A stretch of DNA of 64,000 nucleotides from assembly GCA_000467715.1 (NCBI GenBank), contig AJFK01000980.1:55776-119775 (forward strand). Reading direction: 5' to 3'. Below the pieces are notes generated by a model. The model was not told the DNA's origin. It searched no databases and saw nothing but the letters and a program-made list of their open reading frames with translations. This DNA is from Hysterium pulicare CBS 123377. Its lineage: Eukaryota; Ascomycota; Dothideomycetes; Hysteriales; Hysteriaceae. A program made the translations under genes and the position numbers. Shown here in pieces: positions 19,620 to 30,957 of this stretch; the first letter of the stretch is position 1; every line of letters starts with the position of its first letter.

Positions 19620-20741
19620 ACACTCTATATTTCGCCGAGGGAAACATCGTACTGTTGTTTGTTCCGAGCGACTGTCCTTACCTTCATAGTGCGACGTCCG
19701 GGATGTTGCCGTGATCAAGTTCACAGCTTTGACTTTTCTTTACACCGGTAAAAACGATCCGAACATCGATCATGTTGCAAAACTGACCAGATCCGGTAAC
19801 AGTGTCTCAAAATTATGCAGGAGAACATGTACATGCGAGCATTGCGAACTCAACCTCGCCGGTATAACATGGGGAGGTCGGATTTTTATGGATGGCGCAA
19901 ACGGAGGATATCTGCGAGGCATTTTTGCGACGAACTGATACCCTCTAGACTCGATCTCTGAACGAGACCTCGCGGTCACGACCGACTTTTCTCACGGACT
20001 TCTCTCTTTTTGTACTTTAGCTTCTTTATGCTTCCCACGGTTCAATCCCATGATTCACTTCTCTTGTCTCCCCCTCCTTCTCTTCATCGTCCATTTAATC
20101 TCCCCGTAAAGGGCGATGAATTCTAATATTCGACATGTGCAGGTCTGCTAGGATAGCATCGTATAGCTAATGTAATAAGCCTGTGCATAGGATCTACGTG
20201 CGCTCCTGAAGGTTTTCAGTCAGCTACCCTACCATTCTTAGGTCGCAACTGCCTTGTCAAAGTTGCACTCCTCGCCTGCTCTCTTTGGGAAGCGGCGGTG
20301 GACTCTTTTCTCATCAATGTGCGCGCTTTATGCGGGCCCTTGAAGAGGATATCTAAAATCAGGCACTTGCGCGAGGGTTTCCTGTGCATCACATGTCTTT
20401 TGATAGGCAAACTTCACGGATGTTGTCCAAATAGCAAAATGTTTTTCTTGCTTTTTGGTCGTCACCAAGAAGAATGTCTGCTGATGGAGGCTCACTGCAT
20501 CACTTGTCGTTCTAATTCAATGATATACAAAGGATCGCAACCATGATGATTAGCGGCAGGGTTGGTGCCGATCTGCTCGATGACGTTGTGTTTTGGGAAA
20601 GCTTGGCCAGCAACAACCCAGTTTGAGCGTCTCTGTCTAGGCCCCTCCATAAAATTCGTCAATTGCCTGCACTATTCTATTTTCTAATAACCTCTTCTCT
20701 CTCTGTGCTACCTACCCAATTTCACAGAGAAAGCCGCTGTT
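19620..20741. other. Long spacer, no gene supported
   Basis: About 1.1 kb between tandem genes. I looked for a tRNA around the TTCAATC at 20041 and could not build a cloverleaf; short frames in the stretch have no recognisable content. The last 150 bp should contain the promoter of the anoctamin-like gene. Confidence 0.4.
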
Positions 20742-23191
20742 ATGGCTTCTCCTGGCCCCAAGAGCCAGGCCTCGCAGACGAACATGGATGTCGACTACGT
20801 GATCAGCTACCGGTTCGCGGATACTGGTAAATTAGAATGCATATTGATAAGCACTTAAGGATTGAGCTAATAGTTCGCAGACAAGGCTGTTGCTGTCGCA
20901 AAATTCGAGCAATTGGTACAAGCACTTGCATCCGTTGGTTTGGCCACAGAAGTCCGCAATGGGGAAAAGCATTCGGTCTTAGTCTTCGTGAAAGTAACTT
21001 CAGAAGAGCATCTATTTGGCGAAGTGTACAGATCAAGGTAGGTATCGCTCACCTGTTACTATATACACACTCTGACATTGTCACAGGGTTCGAGACTGGA
21101 TCCACGGCGTTCGAGCGGCAGCCCCTCAGAAAGAGACTCGTCAATCTCTCGAAGCCGAGCCTTTGTACGAAGCTGAACGACTTCGAATCATATACCAGCT
21201 GATTACAAACCCCGTATCTGAAGGAGGTGCCGGTATAACACCCAAGGAAGACGGATGGAAGAACGTTGAATCCATATTTCCTCTCCACGACCATGCGTAT
21301 AACAAGGATTGGATTAAGAAATGGAGCACATCTTATTTCCTGAAGACGGAGGACTTGGACGATATTCGCAACAGACTGGGGGAGAAGGTAAGTTCCTGTC
21401 CCAAAGAAGTTGCCCGCCAATTGCTAAATCTGGCAGATTGCATTTTACTTTGCTTTTACCCAGTCATACTTCGCCTTCCTTATATTCCCAGCTGCTTTCG
21501 GCTTCTCAGCTTGGATCTTGTTCGGGCACTTTTCGCCGTTCTATGCTGTAGTCAATGCCCTCTGGTGTACCGTCTTCACAGAATACTGGAAACATCAAGA
21601 AGTGGACTTGGGCGTACGATGGGGGGTCCGAGGTGTTTCTCGTATTGAGCAGAAAAAGAGAGATTTTGAACACGAGAAAGAGGTCACAGATCCTATTACT
21701 GGAGAGACTATCCAGATGTTCCCTGCAACAAAGCGGCTACAGCGGCAACTTCTACAAGTCCCCTTTGCTTTTGGTGCTGCTCTTCTTCTTGGAAGTCTCA
21801 TTGCTACCTGTTTCGGCATCGAGGTTTTCATTTCGGAAGTGTACAATGGGCCACTTAAGGGCGTATTGGTCAGTAAACAGAACCTTCATATTGAAGTTTG
21901 ACTAAAGATATATCTAGGTCTTCCTGCCCACTGGAATCCTTACTACGGTCATGCCGATCCTATCCGGAATTCTCACAAACTTTGCGACGCAACTAACGAA
22001 GTTTGAGAACTACGAAACTCATGGGGCCTATGAGACGGCGTTGACGCAAAAACTCTTCGTCTTAAACTTCATCACATCCTATCTCCCTATTCTCCTCACT
22101 GCCTTCATCTATGTACCTTTCGGTAACATCATAGTTCCATATTTGGACGTTTTCAGTCTCACCGTCAGACCCTTCGCAGAGAACGAAAAGCAGATGCAAA
22201 TATCTCAGAAAGGTTTTACGATCAACCCGGACAGGCTCCGTAAGCAAGTCATCTACTTCACAGTAACGGCACAGATTGTCAATCTCGGCTTGGAGGTTAT
22301 CGTTCCTTATCTGAAACGTCAGGGTTTTTCGAAGTACAAAGAGATTAAGAGCAACAGAGCTGCGAAACAGGGTGGTGTGGCACCTGATGCTTCAGCCAAT
22401 GATCCTCCCGAAGAGTCAACATTCCTTGCAAGAGTGCGGGAGGAGGCTGAGTTGGATGTTTATGATGTTACGACTGATCTTCGGGAAATGGTTCTTCAGG
22501 TAATTTTGCATTCCCCGGTTGGTATTCCAAGTAGCTGACGTCTCCGTAGTTCGGCTACCTCTCCCTCTTCAGTGTCGTTTGGCCACTGACCCCCGTATCC
22601 TTTTTGGTGAACGACTGGGTCGAACTCCGTGCTGATGCGATCAAAATCTGCATCGAGATGCAGCGGCCTATTCCCTTGCGCGCTGATACCATTGGGCCGT
22701 GGCTCGACAGCCTCAGCTTTTTGACGTGGTTCGGCAGCATCACGACTTCGGCTCTTGTGTACCTTTTCTCTAATGACGGACTTGGTCCTGACGGAAACCC
22801 TTCCACCATTAAAGGCTGGGCGCTCCTCCTTTCTATTATTCTCTCTGAACACCTCTTCCTGATCACGAGATGGGGCATTCGTATCATAATCTCGAAACTT
22901 GATTCTCCTGGTCTACAAAAGGAGCGACGAGACAGATACGTTGTTCGTAAGCAGTACTTCGAAGAGAATCTTAGCCAGTTGGAGAAGACACCGAAGATGG
23001 CCGACGCAGGCGGGGAAATTAGTAGGTCAAGTCTTGAGGAGGATGCAAGGCAGGGCAGCCTAAGGACTAGTACGCCTGAAATAAGGTTCTGGTCGAGGCA
23101 GAGAGGGTGGAAGGAGACGGCGCAGATTGGTAGGAGCTTGATTGAGAAGGCAGCCATCGAACATCCGCCGGAGGAGAAGAAGGAGCTATAA
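20742..23191 (+). CDS. Anoctamin/Ist2-like multipass membrane protein
   Basis: Six exons, 20742..20826, 20881..21037, 21087..21387, 21437..21868, 21918..22499 and 22550..23191; 732 residues. Fungal anoctamins tether cortical ER to the plasma membrane or act as ion channels/lipid scramblases. An N-terminal cytosolic part (VISYRFADTDKAVAVAKFEQ; EKIAFYFAFTQSYFAFLIFP at its end) leads into the hydrophobic anoctamin core: FGFSAWILFGHFSPFYAVVN, FAFGAALLLGSLIATCFGIE, the RGV(S)RIEQKKRDFEHEKE loop, FITSYLPILLTAFIYVPFGN, DLREMVLQFGYLSLFSVVWP with VNDWVELRADAIKICI, and LLLSIILSEHLFLITRWGI. The tail is charged. Channel or scramblase activity cannot be decided from sequence. Confidence 0.9.
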
Positions 23192-23527
23192 GAGGTTAGT
23201 TAAGTGCGAACGAAGGGGAAGGGAAATAGTTGGACGAGAAAAGCGTGTCTATGCAGTTCTGGTTCATGAGGCAACGAGTCTATGATGCATTATAGGAAGA
23301 ATAGTAATTGTGATACTTATTTACACTTTCCATTGCGCTATGACACTGACTGATCTAGCCATTTCCACCTTTGAAGCAGGCACAGATACTAAAGTAATAG
23401 TTCTGCAAAAGTACACATACCTCCAGATCTTTTTACAAACGTGTTTCATTATCACAGGACGTACAGTTATTATTTATAGTACAGATACATTATAAGCCGT
23501 CTTATACAAGCCATCTCAGACTCAGCT
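23192..23527. other. Convergent spacer
   Basis: About 335 bp between converging stop codons, AT-rich, presumably both 3' untranslated regions. Nothing else is visible. Confidence 0.4.
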
Positions 23528-25068
23528 CTACCGACCAGCCTCTTCAAGCATCTTCGCAACATCTAGTACAAGATGATCATCCCCATATTGCCCAATAATC
23601 TGAATCCCCACCGTCTCCCTATCCACTCCTTGCTCTTTCTCAGCTCGAGCACTCTGAACAGGCACACTAACAGCAGGCAGTCCAGCCAGACTAGCCGGCA
23701 CAGTAAAAACATCATTCATATACGCATCCACAGGCCTCTGCTTCTCCACTTCTTCAAGCGAAGGCGGGAGCGTAGGGGCAGTGGGACAGACCACTACATC
23801 GACTTTGTCATCCGCTCCCTCTCCCACCGCCACTTCCTTCTCCTGGTCGTCCTTCTCAAGCAATGGATTCGACATCCCAAAAACCAATTCGAAATCCCGC
23901 TGTACTAATCTTCTGACTTTCTGCGCCTGAATGAAATAATTATCAATCGCATCTGCACTTAAGGTAAACGCGCCTAATACGATTCGTCGCTTGACCTCGG
24001 CGCCGAATCCGTCGCCACGCGTTTTACTGAAGAGGACGCTCGATGGTGTGCCGTCTACACCGGTGGCTCGGGAACCGTATCGTACACCGTCGTATTTGGC
24101 GAGATTAGATGAGGCTTCGGCGGGCGCGAGGACGTAGTATGCGGAGAGGGCGTGGCGGGTCATGGGGAGGGAGATTGGGTGGATCGTTGCGCCTAATGAG
24201 CGGAGGGCCGTTAAAGCAGACGTCCAAGTGTTTCTGACGGTGGGATGGAGTTCGTGGATGTTGTAGTCGAGGGGGACACCGATTCGAAGGGGCTTACTCC
24301 TCCTTCCGAGTCCCTGGAGAGCGGAGGTTATGCGCGAGCGGGTGGGCAGTGAAAGACTAGTTGGATCTCTGGGATCGTGGGAATTTGTGGCGTTGAAAAT
24401 AGCGAGAGCTGAATCGACGTCCTGAGAGAGGATCCCGACCGTGTCCAGGGAGTTAGCGTAGGCGATGACGCCCCATCGCGAGAGGAGGCCGTAGGAGGGC
24501 TTGAAGCCTACTATGCCGGTGTATGCGGCTGGGAGGCGGACGGAGCCTCCGGTATCTGTGCCTAGAGCTCTATATATACCCACGTCAATTAGCATTCGTT
24601 GTGAACCAATTGTGCGATTGAGAGAACTTACGCCCAACATTGTCCCGTAGCAACAGCCACAGCACTTCCTCCAGAACTCCCTCCAGCTGTTAACTCCTTC
24701 CCATTATGTCCATCCTGCTTCACAGCGCCGAAGAACGAGTGCTTGGAATGCGATCCCATGCCAAACTCATCCATATTCGTCTTTCCCGCAATAATCGCTC
24801 CATCCTCCCGTAGCTGCTTCACGACGGTAGCATCATACGGACTCTTGAAACTCCTTAGAATCCCCGAGGCGGCGGTAGTGGGCAGATCGGTGGTCGTGAT
24901 ATTATCTTTTATGGCGATGAGCTTGCCCGCGAGCGGACCCGTTTTCGAGGCGGCATTTTCGGCTTGCGAGAGGATGGAGGGTTGGGATGGGAGGGAGATG
25001 AAGGCATTGAGGTGGGCGTGCGTGGTTTGGTTAGCTAGGCATTTTTGCGCTGAGCGTAGGAGGGACAT
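23528..25068 (-). CDS. HER2: Mitochondrial glutamyl-tRNA(Gln) amidotransferase subunit A
   Basis: Two exons, 24632..25068 and 23528..24569, with a 62-bp intron; the join reads [19 protein letters not shown] and gives 492 residues. GatA releases ammonia from glutamine for conversion of Glu-tRNA(Gln) to Gln-tRNA(Gln) in mitochondria. The amidase triad is intact: Lys54 in LIAIKDNI, the cis-Ser near 131 in [14 protein letters not shown], and the nucleophile near Ser155 in [16 protein letters not shown]; the 24-residue spacing between the serines equals that of bacterial GatA. The C terminus has [15 protein letters not shown], typical of GatA rather than acetamidases. Only a short N-terminal presequence is visible. 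Distinct from the acetamidase at 31 kb. Confidence 0.93.
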
Positions 25069-25635
25069 GGAGGTTTGGAGACATTGCTGTTGGGGAGAGG
25101 TGATGAGGGAGGAAGCTTGGTCGTGGATTGTGTCGAATTTTGGTGCACGTGTCAGGGGGCGAGCTGAGCTTGGAAATTTATTTCGACGTTGGGGAAGCTT
25201 TCACGCAATGCATTTTTTGGGATTTAAGGATTCTTAGGGGACTGTTGTCCTTTCTATGTATCTATGTGTTCGTATAAAAAATGCGTAAGAAGTGCCTATT
25301 CATTTTCATATGCTGGTTCTTTACTGCATCGACTGGTTTAGGGAGACCTACGCAAGAGGCTTCCTTCTCTTGAGGTAATTCAGGCACCTAAGTTCCCCAT
25401 AGTGGCGCTGGAGGCTCTTCGATTGTCCAAAGTATCTATTCCCTTTAGCTCTTCCCAGATCACTAGTCGCAGAAGCTATCTCAACTCTTGACCCCTCTTC
25501 TCGCACATCGTTGTACCGACCCCCTCACCACATCTATACTTAAGATCTTATATCCGGAAGTCTCAATAAGTCAAGCAAAACCACTCATTGCGCTCCCATC
25601 TCGCCATTAAATCTCTAGACTTGCACTAAAATATC
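25069..25635. other. Divergent promoter region, GatA / cyclase-family gene
   Basis: About 570 bp between divergent start codons. No TATA box or repeated element is seen and none of the repeats found at 30.2-30.7 kb recurs here. Confidence 0.4.
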
Positions 25636-26977
25636 ATGCCTGAGCTTCCTAAATATTCATCGTTACCACTTAATAAAGGTGACCCTTTTAGATCAGCATG
25701 GGGCCTGTGAGTTATTTGCTTCTGTACCAATCACGCTACTTACATCAACTATCATAGTTACGGAAAGAATGATCAGTTAGGTTTCTTAAACCGTCTGACG
25801 GATGAAGTAGTGCTTGAAGCAGCCAAAGAGATCCAGACGGGTACAAGGTAATAGCTTTTTGTTAATTACCCAACCAAAGAACTCTAGTCTCTCACATATT
25901 CCATCATCTCATTCCAATATTTCGAATACTGCTTCATATTTAAATCTTCTCTGATATCTCTTTCTACTCCCAGAGTCTCTCTCAATTGGCCCCTAGACGC
26001 CCAAGACGATATTCCATTTTTTGGTCGCCAAGCCTTCCACAAAAACGTCTACGCCAAACCGCCTCGCTGCGTAAATGACGATACCTGGACTTTCAACACG
26101 CAGAGTAGTTCGCAATGGGACGGCCTACGGCATTTCGCGTATCAAAAAGAGCGGAAATTCTATAATGGCGTTACTATGGACGATATCCATGGGTATAATG
26201 CTAGTAATGTGAATGGCATACATGGTAATAAATCTAAAGTTCTTCAATCATTATGATTCAAGGTCGAGGATGATTGATCGATGTGACAACTGACTGACTT
26301 TGACATAGTAATGTCAGAAAAAGGCATCGTAGGCCGCGGCATCCTCCTTGACTACCACACCTGGCGTCTCGCAAACAACATCCCCTACGAGCCCTTCAAA
26401 GCTGGTTCCATCCCGTTGGACCATCTCAATAAAGTAGCAGAGAGTCAAAATGTGCAGATCAAGTTCGGCGACATTCTTCTCATCAGGTCAGGGTACATGG
26501 CTGCCTACAACTCCTCTCAACGCTCCGAACTAGAGGCTCTGAGTAAAGTCAATCCGCCCACTTTCTCCGGCGTCGAGCAGAGCGAGGAAATGCTCGAGTG
26601 GATTTGGGAGAATTTCTCCGCGGTCGCAGGGGATCAGCCGAGTTTTGAGTGTTGGCGTAAGTATCTTTTTCTCCCCTTGTTCGTCCCTCTGTAGCTGGCT
26701 GAAAAGAAAAATCGCTAATACTTGAACAGCATCACAGAAAGACTTTTTGCTGCATGAAGTGTTACTTTCCGGGTGGGGATGTCCGATCGGTGAGTTATTT
26801 GATCTTGAGAAGTTAAGTGAGGAATGCAAGAAGCAAGGGAGATATTCGTTCTTTGTGACGAGCGAAGTGTGTAATGTGAGTTTTCCTTCCTTATCTTCGC
26901 TTTGGTAGAGGATATTGATTTCGGTTTAGGTACCTGGTGGTGTAGCAAGTCCGCCAAATATACTTGCGATATTTTAA
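25636..26977 (+). CDS. Cyclase-family (kynurenine formamidase-like) hydrolase
   Basis: Six exons, 25636..25706, 25758..25847, 25974..26224, 26309..26656, 26730..26875 and 26930..26977; all joins keep frame and give 317 residues. The family (Pfam 'Cyclase') includes metal-dependent amidohydrolases such as kynurenine formamidase. Visible landmarks are WGLYGKNDQLGFLNRLTDE, VSLNWPLDAQ, the fungal active-site version SSSQWDGLRHFAYQ in place of the bacterial HxGTHxDxPxH, IHVMSEKGIVGRGILLDYH, KFGDILLIRSGYM, VAGDQPSFECWP and PGGVASPPNILAIF at the C terminus. The physiological substrate is unknown. Transporter, amidase and Zn2Cys6 genes follow within 8 kb, so an amide or lactone catabolic role is possible. 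Confidence 0.88.
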
Positions 26978-27890
26978 GCGTGAAAGAGAAGGAGAATACA
27001 TCTAGAATAGAACCAAATTGAAGAGGCAAAATGAAAGAACAATCTAAAAGAAAAGAGAAGAAAAGAAAGCCAAGAATACCATTAAGTTATTCGAAAAGCC
27101 AAGAAGGACAAGACGTTCCAGACCATTACGGCACGCTATACATCTATTGCCTCCGCTTCAGCTTGGCTAAAAGCCCAGCACAACATACGTTCCTGCCCCA
27201 GCATATTCTCGTTATATGCTCGAGTGCTACATTCATCCACCAACAGGGAAGGATAATTGTTTACAACCAGGGCCAAATTTCAACTGGCTAACGTTTCCAT
27301 GGATCAGTATATCTCGGCCGTGCAGAGACCGTTCTCTATCTAGGTGAATGATCAAAATCATCGCTTAAGCCTGCGGCCACAATTTTCTCTCCGCAGCTGA
27401 AGTCACCCTCACATGAGCTGAACCCAACCGGATACTGAGATTAATCGCCACGCTGCCCTTTGAAGCTTTTGGTCGCATATCCATCATACATCCTGTAAGC
27501 CTCTTCCCGCCTTTTGCCAAATTAAAAGCGTTAATGTAAATCAGAAACACCACCTGATTCGAGAAAGGCTTGAAACCCCTCACAATCCTGTTGGACGCTG
27601 AAGTCTACTGACGTGAAGTATGCACAGCAGTCCATATTTGGTAACATTGAAAAGAGACACACGTTTTATCGGAGGCAAGACAAACCAAGGGCTAACCAGA
27701 ATTCTGATTCATGAATTTCAGATGCTCGTGCGATATTCTGAGCAACAGAGGAAAGCACCAGCTTCGATGGCGCTACATAAAAACACACACAATACTTCGC
27801 ACCAATTCTCTATCACCGTGTACAAAGATATTATCACATATCGGTCTGGTAGTTCTTCACCTGCGAAGAGGTATCCTTTCGCGAGCCCCT
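26978..27890. other. Convergent spacer, no supported gene
   Basis: About 0.9 kb between the cyclase-family stop and the MFS stop. A minus-strand frame at 27365..27583 ends VTSAAERKLWPQA and has gene-like composition, but it has no recognised domain and no plausible splice partner; it could be a relic. Nothing else is visible. Confidence 0.35.
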
Positions 27891-29878
27891 TCACGAACCG
27901 TGTATCATAGCTGACGTATATCGCTGTGCAGTCTGACGTCTGAATCTCTTCCCCCATTTGAGAAAGATCGCTGAACTAAGAAATCCGACACAACCAATCA
28001 CAGCGACCGCAATGAAAGTGTTCTGAATACCGCAGGCTGCAATCCAGGGCTGGATAGCGAAAGTGAATCCAGTAGCAATGACCGCACGAATAAGGAGAAT
28101 AGAAGTGACTGCTTCTTCGGCGATGTGAGCGTAGCAATCCAGCACATATGACAGGAGAATGCTGACGCCTGAAACAAGGCAGAGACCGATTAGGCCCATT
28201 CCAATGGCAGGCACAATCCATGGGAGGCCATGACCGACGCCAACCCCGTACATTAACAGTCCACCTGCTTGGACGACTGCCAGGGGAAGCAAAACCCAGA
28301 GACGGAATTCTGGCTCGGCATAGCCGTTGTTTCGCTTGGAGAGAGATATGTAGATCTTATCATTGAGCACCCCTGACACGAGAAGGCTGCCGTCATTGGT
28401 TAGGTTATGACTGAGCGAGAGTTGATTTAGAGACAGATTTACTAACCCTAGTATGCTGCCGATCAATGGCGCTGCGTTCATATTGCCGACTTGTGCCGTG
28501 CTAAAATAGTATGGAGGCTCGAAGAAAAAGCTTGCCTCAGTTGTAGCCATAATGGTGAGCCAAGATATGAGAGTTCCATAGAGAATGCCAGCCTAGCATA
28601 GTGTTGTCAGCAAAACCCAGCACGCGAGCGGGAGAGGACACTCACCCAAAAAATTCCCGGATATGTGACGCTAGTTACAGAGTCCAAAATCTTTCTGGAA
28701 ACAAAATTCCACGGAACAGGATAGTTTCTCCACAATGCGAATCTTGAGCTCAGCCCTGGGTTTTCTGGTTTGGATTCATGGTTTATAGCGCCTCGTCCGA
28801 CCTTTGCTGCCGTGCTGTTAAGATTTTCAAAGTTCTTTTCGCTTGGCACCGCGTCGACTGTTTGGATGAATGCACCATCAACCTCTACGCCAGTAGCCTT
28901 TCGATAGAAAAGACTTTCTTCCAGGAAGAAAAACATCAAGAAAATGATGAGCCCACAGAATATAGCACTCCAACGCATAATCCATCGCCAATTGCCTTGG
29001 CCAGTTGCTTGATAGCCTTGCCACAAGGGACAGAGAAAGGATCCGGATGCCGCCGCTACAAGGTAGGACGACATTAGTCTACCTCTTTGATGTGTAAAAG
29101 ATATGTCGGTAATCTAGTATCAGATGAGCTCATTTCCCGACATTTTTTTTTCGCTGCGAGCTTACCGATATTTCCACTAGTACATCGAAAGGTGCTGCCC
29201 CAAGCCCGGAGAGTAGATATGACCCGATGAGCTGAGGCACGTTATGCACTGACATTTGCAAAAGCTGCCCGCATAGTAGAATGACCATCGTCCCTAGATA
29301 GACTGGCCGACGACCAAATTCTACGCAAGGTTGTGAGTATGCTTTGCTTCCAGCTGGAGTTGCCCCAGACCGCGGATAGATCTTACTATGTGTCATCGGG
29401 ATCCAAAAGACATTCCCAAGTCCCAGAAAAACCAGTTGCGTAGCAGACCCAGCATTCATTTGAGTAGGAGTCGCCCCTATGGTTTCCAACACATCCACAT
29501 AGACGGATGAAATTCCCAAAGATATGCCGCCAACAAGGAATGCGTAGATTCTATTGATGAATTAGTACAAGATTCTTTGATGTATACTTAGGCAACTGCA
29601 ACCCACAAGAGCACTGCTACGAAAACGGTCTTCTTCCAGTTCGGCCATCGCTAACTTTCATGTTAGCGTTGAGTCCAAAATCTGGAATGAAACGAGCCTA
29701 CCAACGGGTCTCGAGGATCGTCTGACGGCTGAGGGACCAAAATGATCTGTTCCGCTTTGCCACCAGCGTGGGCAAATCCAGTTACATTTTCGAAGATATC
29801 GATGAGATACACTGTGCCTGGAACTACCTCATATCCACCTTGTGGGTGAGGAACTTCAGGGTTCGGTAGCACTGGCAT
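27891..29878 (-). CDS. MFS transporter, probable H+-coupled exporter or permease
   Basis: Seven exons, 29702..29878, 29607..29650, 29387..29550, 29166..29320, 29083..29113, 28646..29055 and 27891..28592, including 44-nt and 31-nt exons; all phases agree and give 560 residues. The N-terminal cytosolic segment ends DPRDPLRWPNWKKTV, a motif common in fungal drug/H+ antiporter-type MFS proteins. Next come VAVLLIYAFLVGGISLGISS (TM1), the loop motif HKFGRRPVYLGT between TM2 and TM3, VEISITDISFTHQRGAAA, then a long charged central loop and six C-terminal segments (AGILYGTLISWLTIM through FIAVAVIGCVGFLSSAIFL). Exon 2 uses a GTGGGT donor. Substrate unknown. It is divergent from the amidase gene, with a repeat-rich promoter between them. 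Confidence 0.87.
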
Positions 29879-30213
29879 CTTCCTTCGTGGCCGTAATAAT
29901 CGCTGTAGTTAGCTAAACAATGTGTGATAAAGGACTGGAACAGATTGACAAAACCTTCGGAAAAGAAGGCGTTGGCTATGCACTCAGCATTCGCGCTGTC
30001 ATGAGCTATACTTATATTTGCTGAAGCAAATAAGATTGATAGATACAGGTCCCATCTTGAAATGCTTATCATAAATGAGATGGACGGCAATTTTTTTCCA
30101 CGTCTTCCTTTTGATAGTCACATTAGCAGTCATTGGATAGTCTCATCGGTCTGATGTCGTCTATGTTGAGCGACATACAAGGTGGTAGCCATGATGTCCA
30201 AAGTCAAAGTCAA
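29879..30213. promoter_or_regulatory. MFS-proximal part of divergent promoter
   Basis: Non-repetitive part of the region between the MFS start and the amidase start. It contains a TGATAA at about 29925 and a CTTATCA (TGATAAG in reverse) near 30066, both HGATAR-type GATA-factor sites. Function is inferred only from the motif. Confidence 0.3.
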
Positions 30214-30740
30214 GTTTTAAGCCGAATTGTTCGGAAAGCTTTAGTCTAGATTCCTGATAGGACAGCCCCTGAGGAGGCACCGCTTAATTTTCGCAAATAA
30301 CGTTCATTCGTCAATCATGGCTCCAGATAAACAGCATTCCAATAGTCTAGAGCCTAACTTTTACATTTCTCTCCAGTTCGCCGATTATAAGTCTAGATTC
30401 CTGATAGGACTGCCCTTAAAAAGGCACTGCCTAATTTTCGCAAATAACATTCATTGGCTAAGGATGACACGAGCCTTATACCTAGGTAGCTCCAGATAAA
30501 CATCATTCAAATATTCTGGAGCTTGATTTCGGATTTCTCTCTGGTTCGCCGGTCAGCCCTATCTCAACTTTAAGCCGAATCATCAGGAAGCTTTAGTCTA
30601 ACTTGCGACCTGATTTCGTGAATAACATTCATTGGTTAAGGATGACACGACCCTTATAGCTCCAGATAAACATATTCAAATGGTCCGGAGCCTACATTTC
30701 GGATTTCTCTCTGGTTCGCCGGTCGGCTCTATCTCAACTT
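30214..30740. repeat. Three diverged ~170-bp direct repeats in MFS/amidase promoter
   Basis: Three imperfect tandem copies. Shared blocks include GCAAATAACRTTCATT or GTGAATAACATTCATT, CTCCAGATAAACA, and TTCTCTCTGGTTCGCCGG. AGATAA falls at 30325, 30494 and 30664 (spacing 169 and 170) and GTTCGCCG at 30376, 30544 and 30714 (168 and 170), while the left halves differ by insertions and deletions. Copies 2 and 3 also share CGG...CCG triplets 16 bases apart in the TTTCGGATTTC...CGCCGG block. No terminal inverted repeats or coding capacity were seen. AGATAA fits the HGATAR site of nitrogen-regulatory GATA factors such as AreA. Confidence 0.8.
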
Positions 30741-30957
30741 ACGCCGGCAGTTGAATTTCATTGATCCCATTGTAATGAAAAGAACTCGAAAGAGTGGACA
30801 CCGCAACTGGGGCCCGCTAGCAGGCTTGTTATCAAGATACAACGATGCTTTGGACGGCCTGTATGTTATAAACTTTCCATTGTTGGCGCTCCAGAGCATG
30901 CGCCCAAAGCACATTCTCTCCTAGAAACAAACTGTGCTATCTCACCGACCTTTCACA
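30741..30957 (+). promoter_or_regulatory. Amidase-proximal promoter
   Basis: About 215 bp between the last repeat and the amidase start codon, non-repetitive, without an obvious TATA box. It presumably contains the transcription start of the amidase gene. Confidence 0.3.

Noticed and set aside
20020-20060. Possible tRNA T-arm (GGTTCAATCCC)
   Set aside because: The flanking bases do not form a 5-bp T stem and no D or anticodon arm could be placed upstream.
24570-24640. Alternative Met start for GatA exon 2 ([12 protein letters not shown])
   Set aside because: It is intron sequence read in frame; the spliced join preserves the GGSSGGS-to-GTDTGGS spacing of the amidase family.
27365-27583. Minus-strand ORF ending SAAERKLWPQA
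   Set aside because: No recognised domain, no splice partners and no promoter context; left as possible relic only.
30214-30740. Repeats as a transposon or MITE
   Set aside because: No terminal inverted repeats, target-site duplication or coding remnant seen; direct tandem order fits local duplication better, though a genome-wide search is needed.
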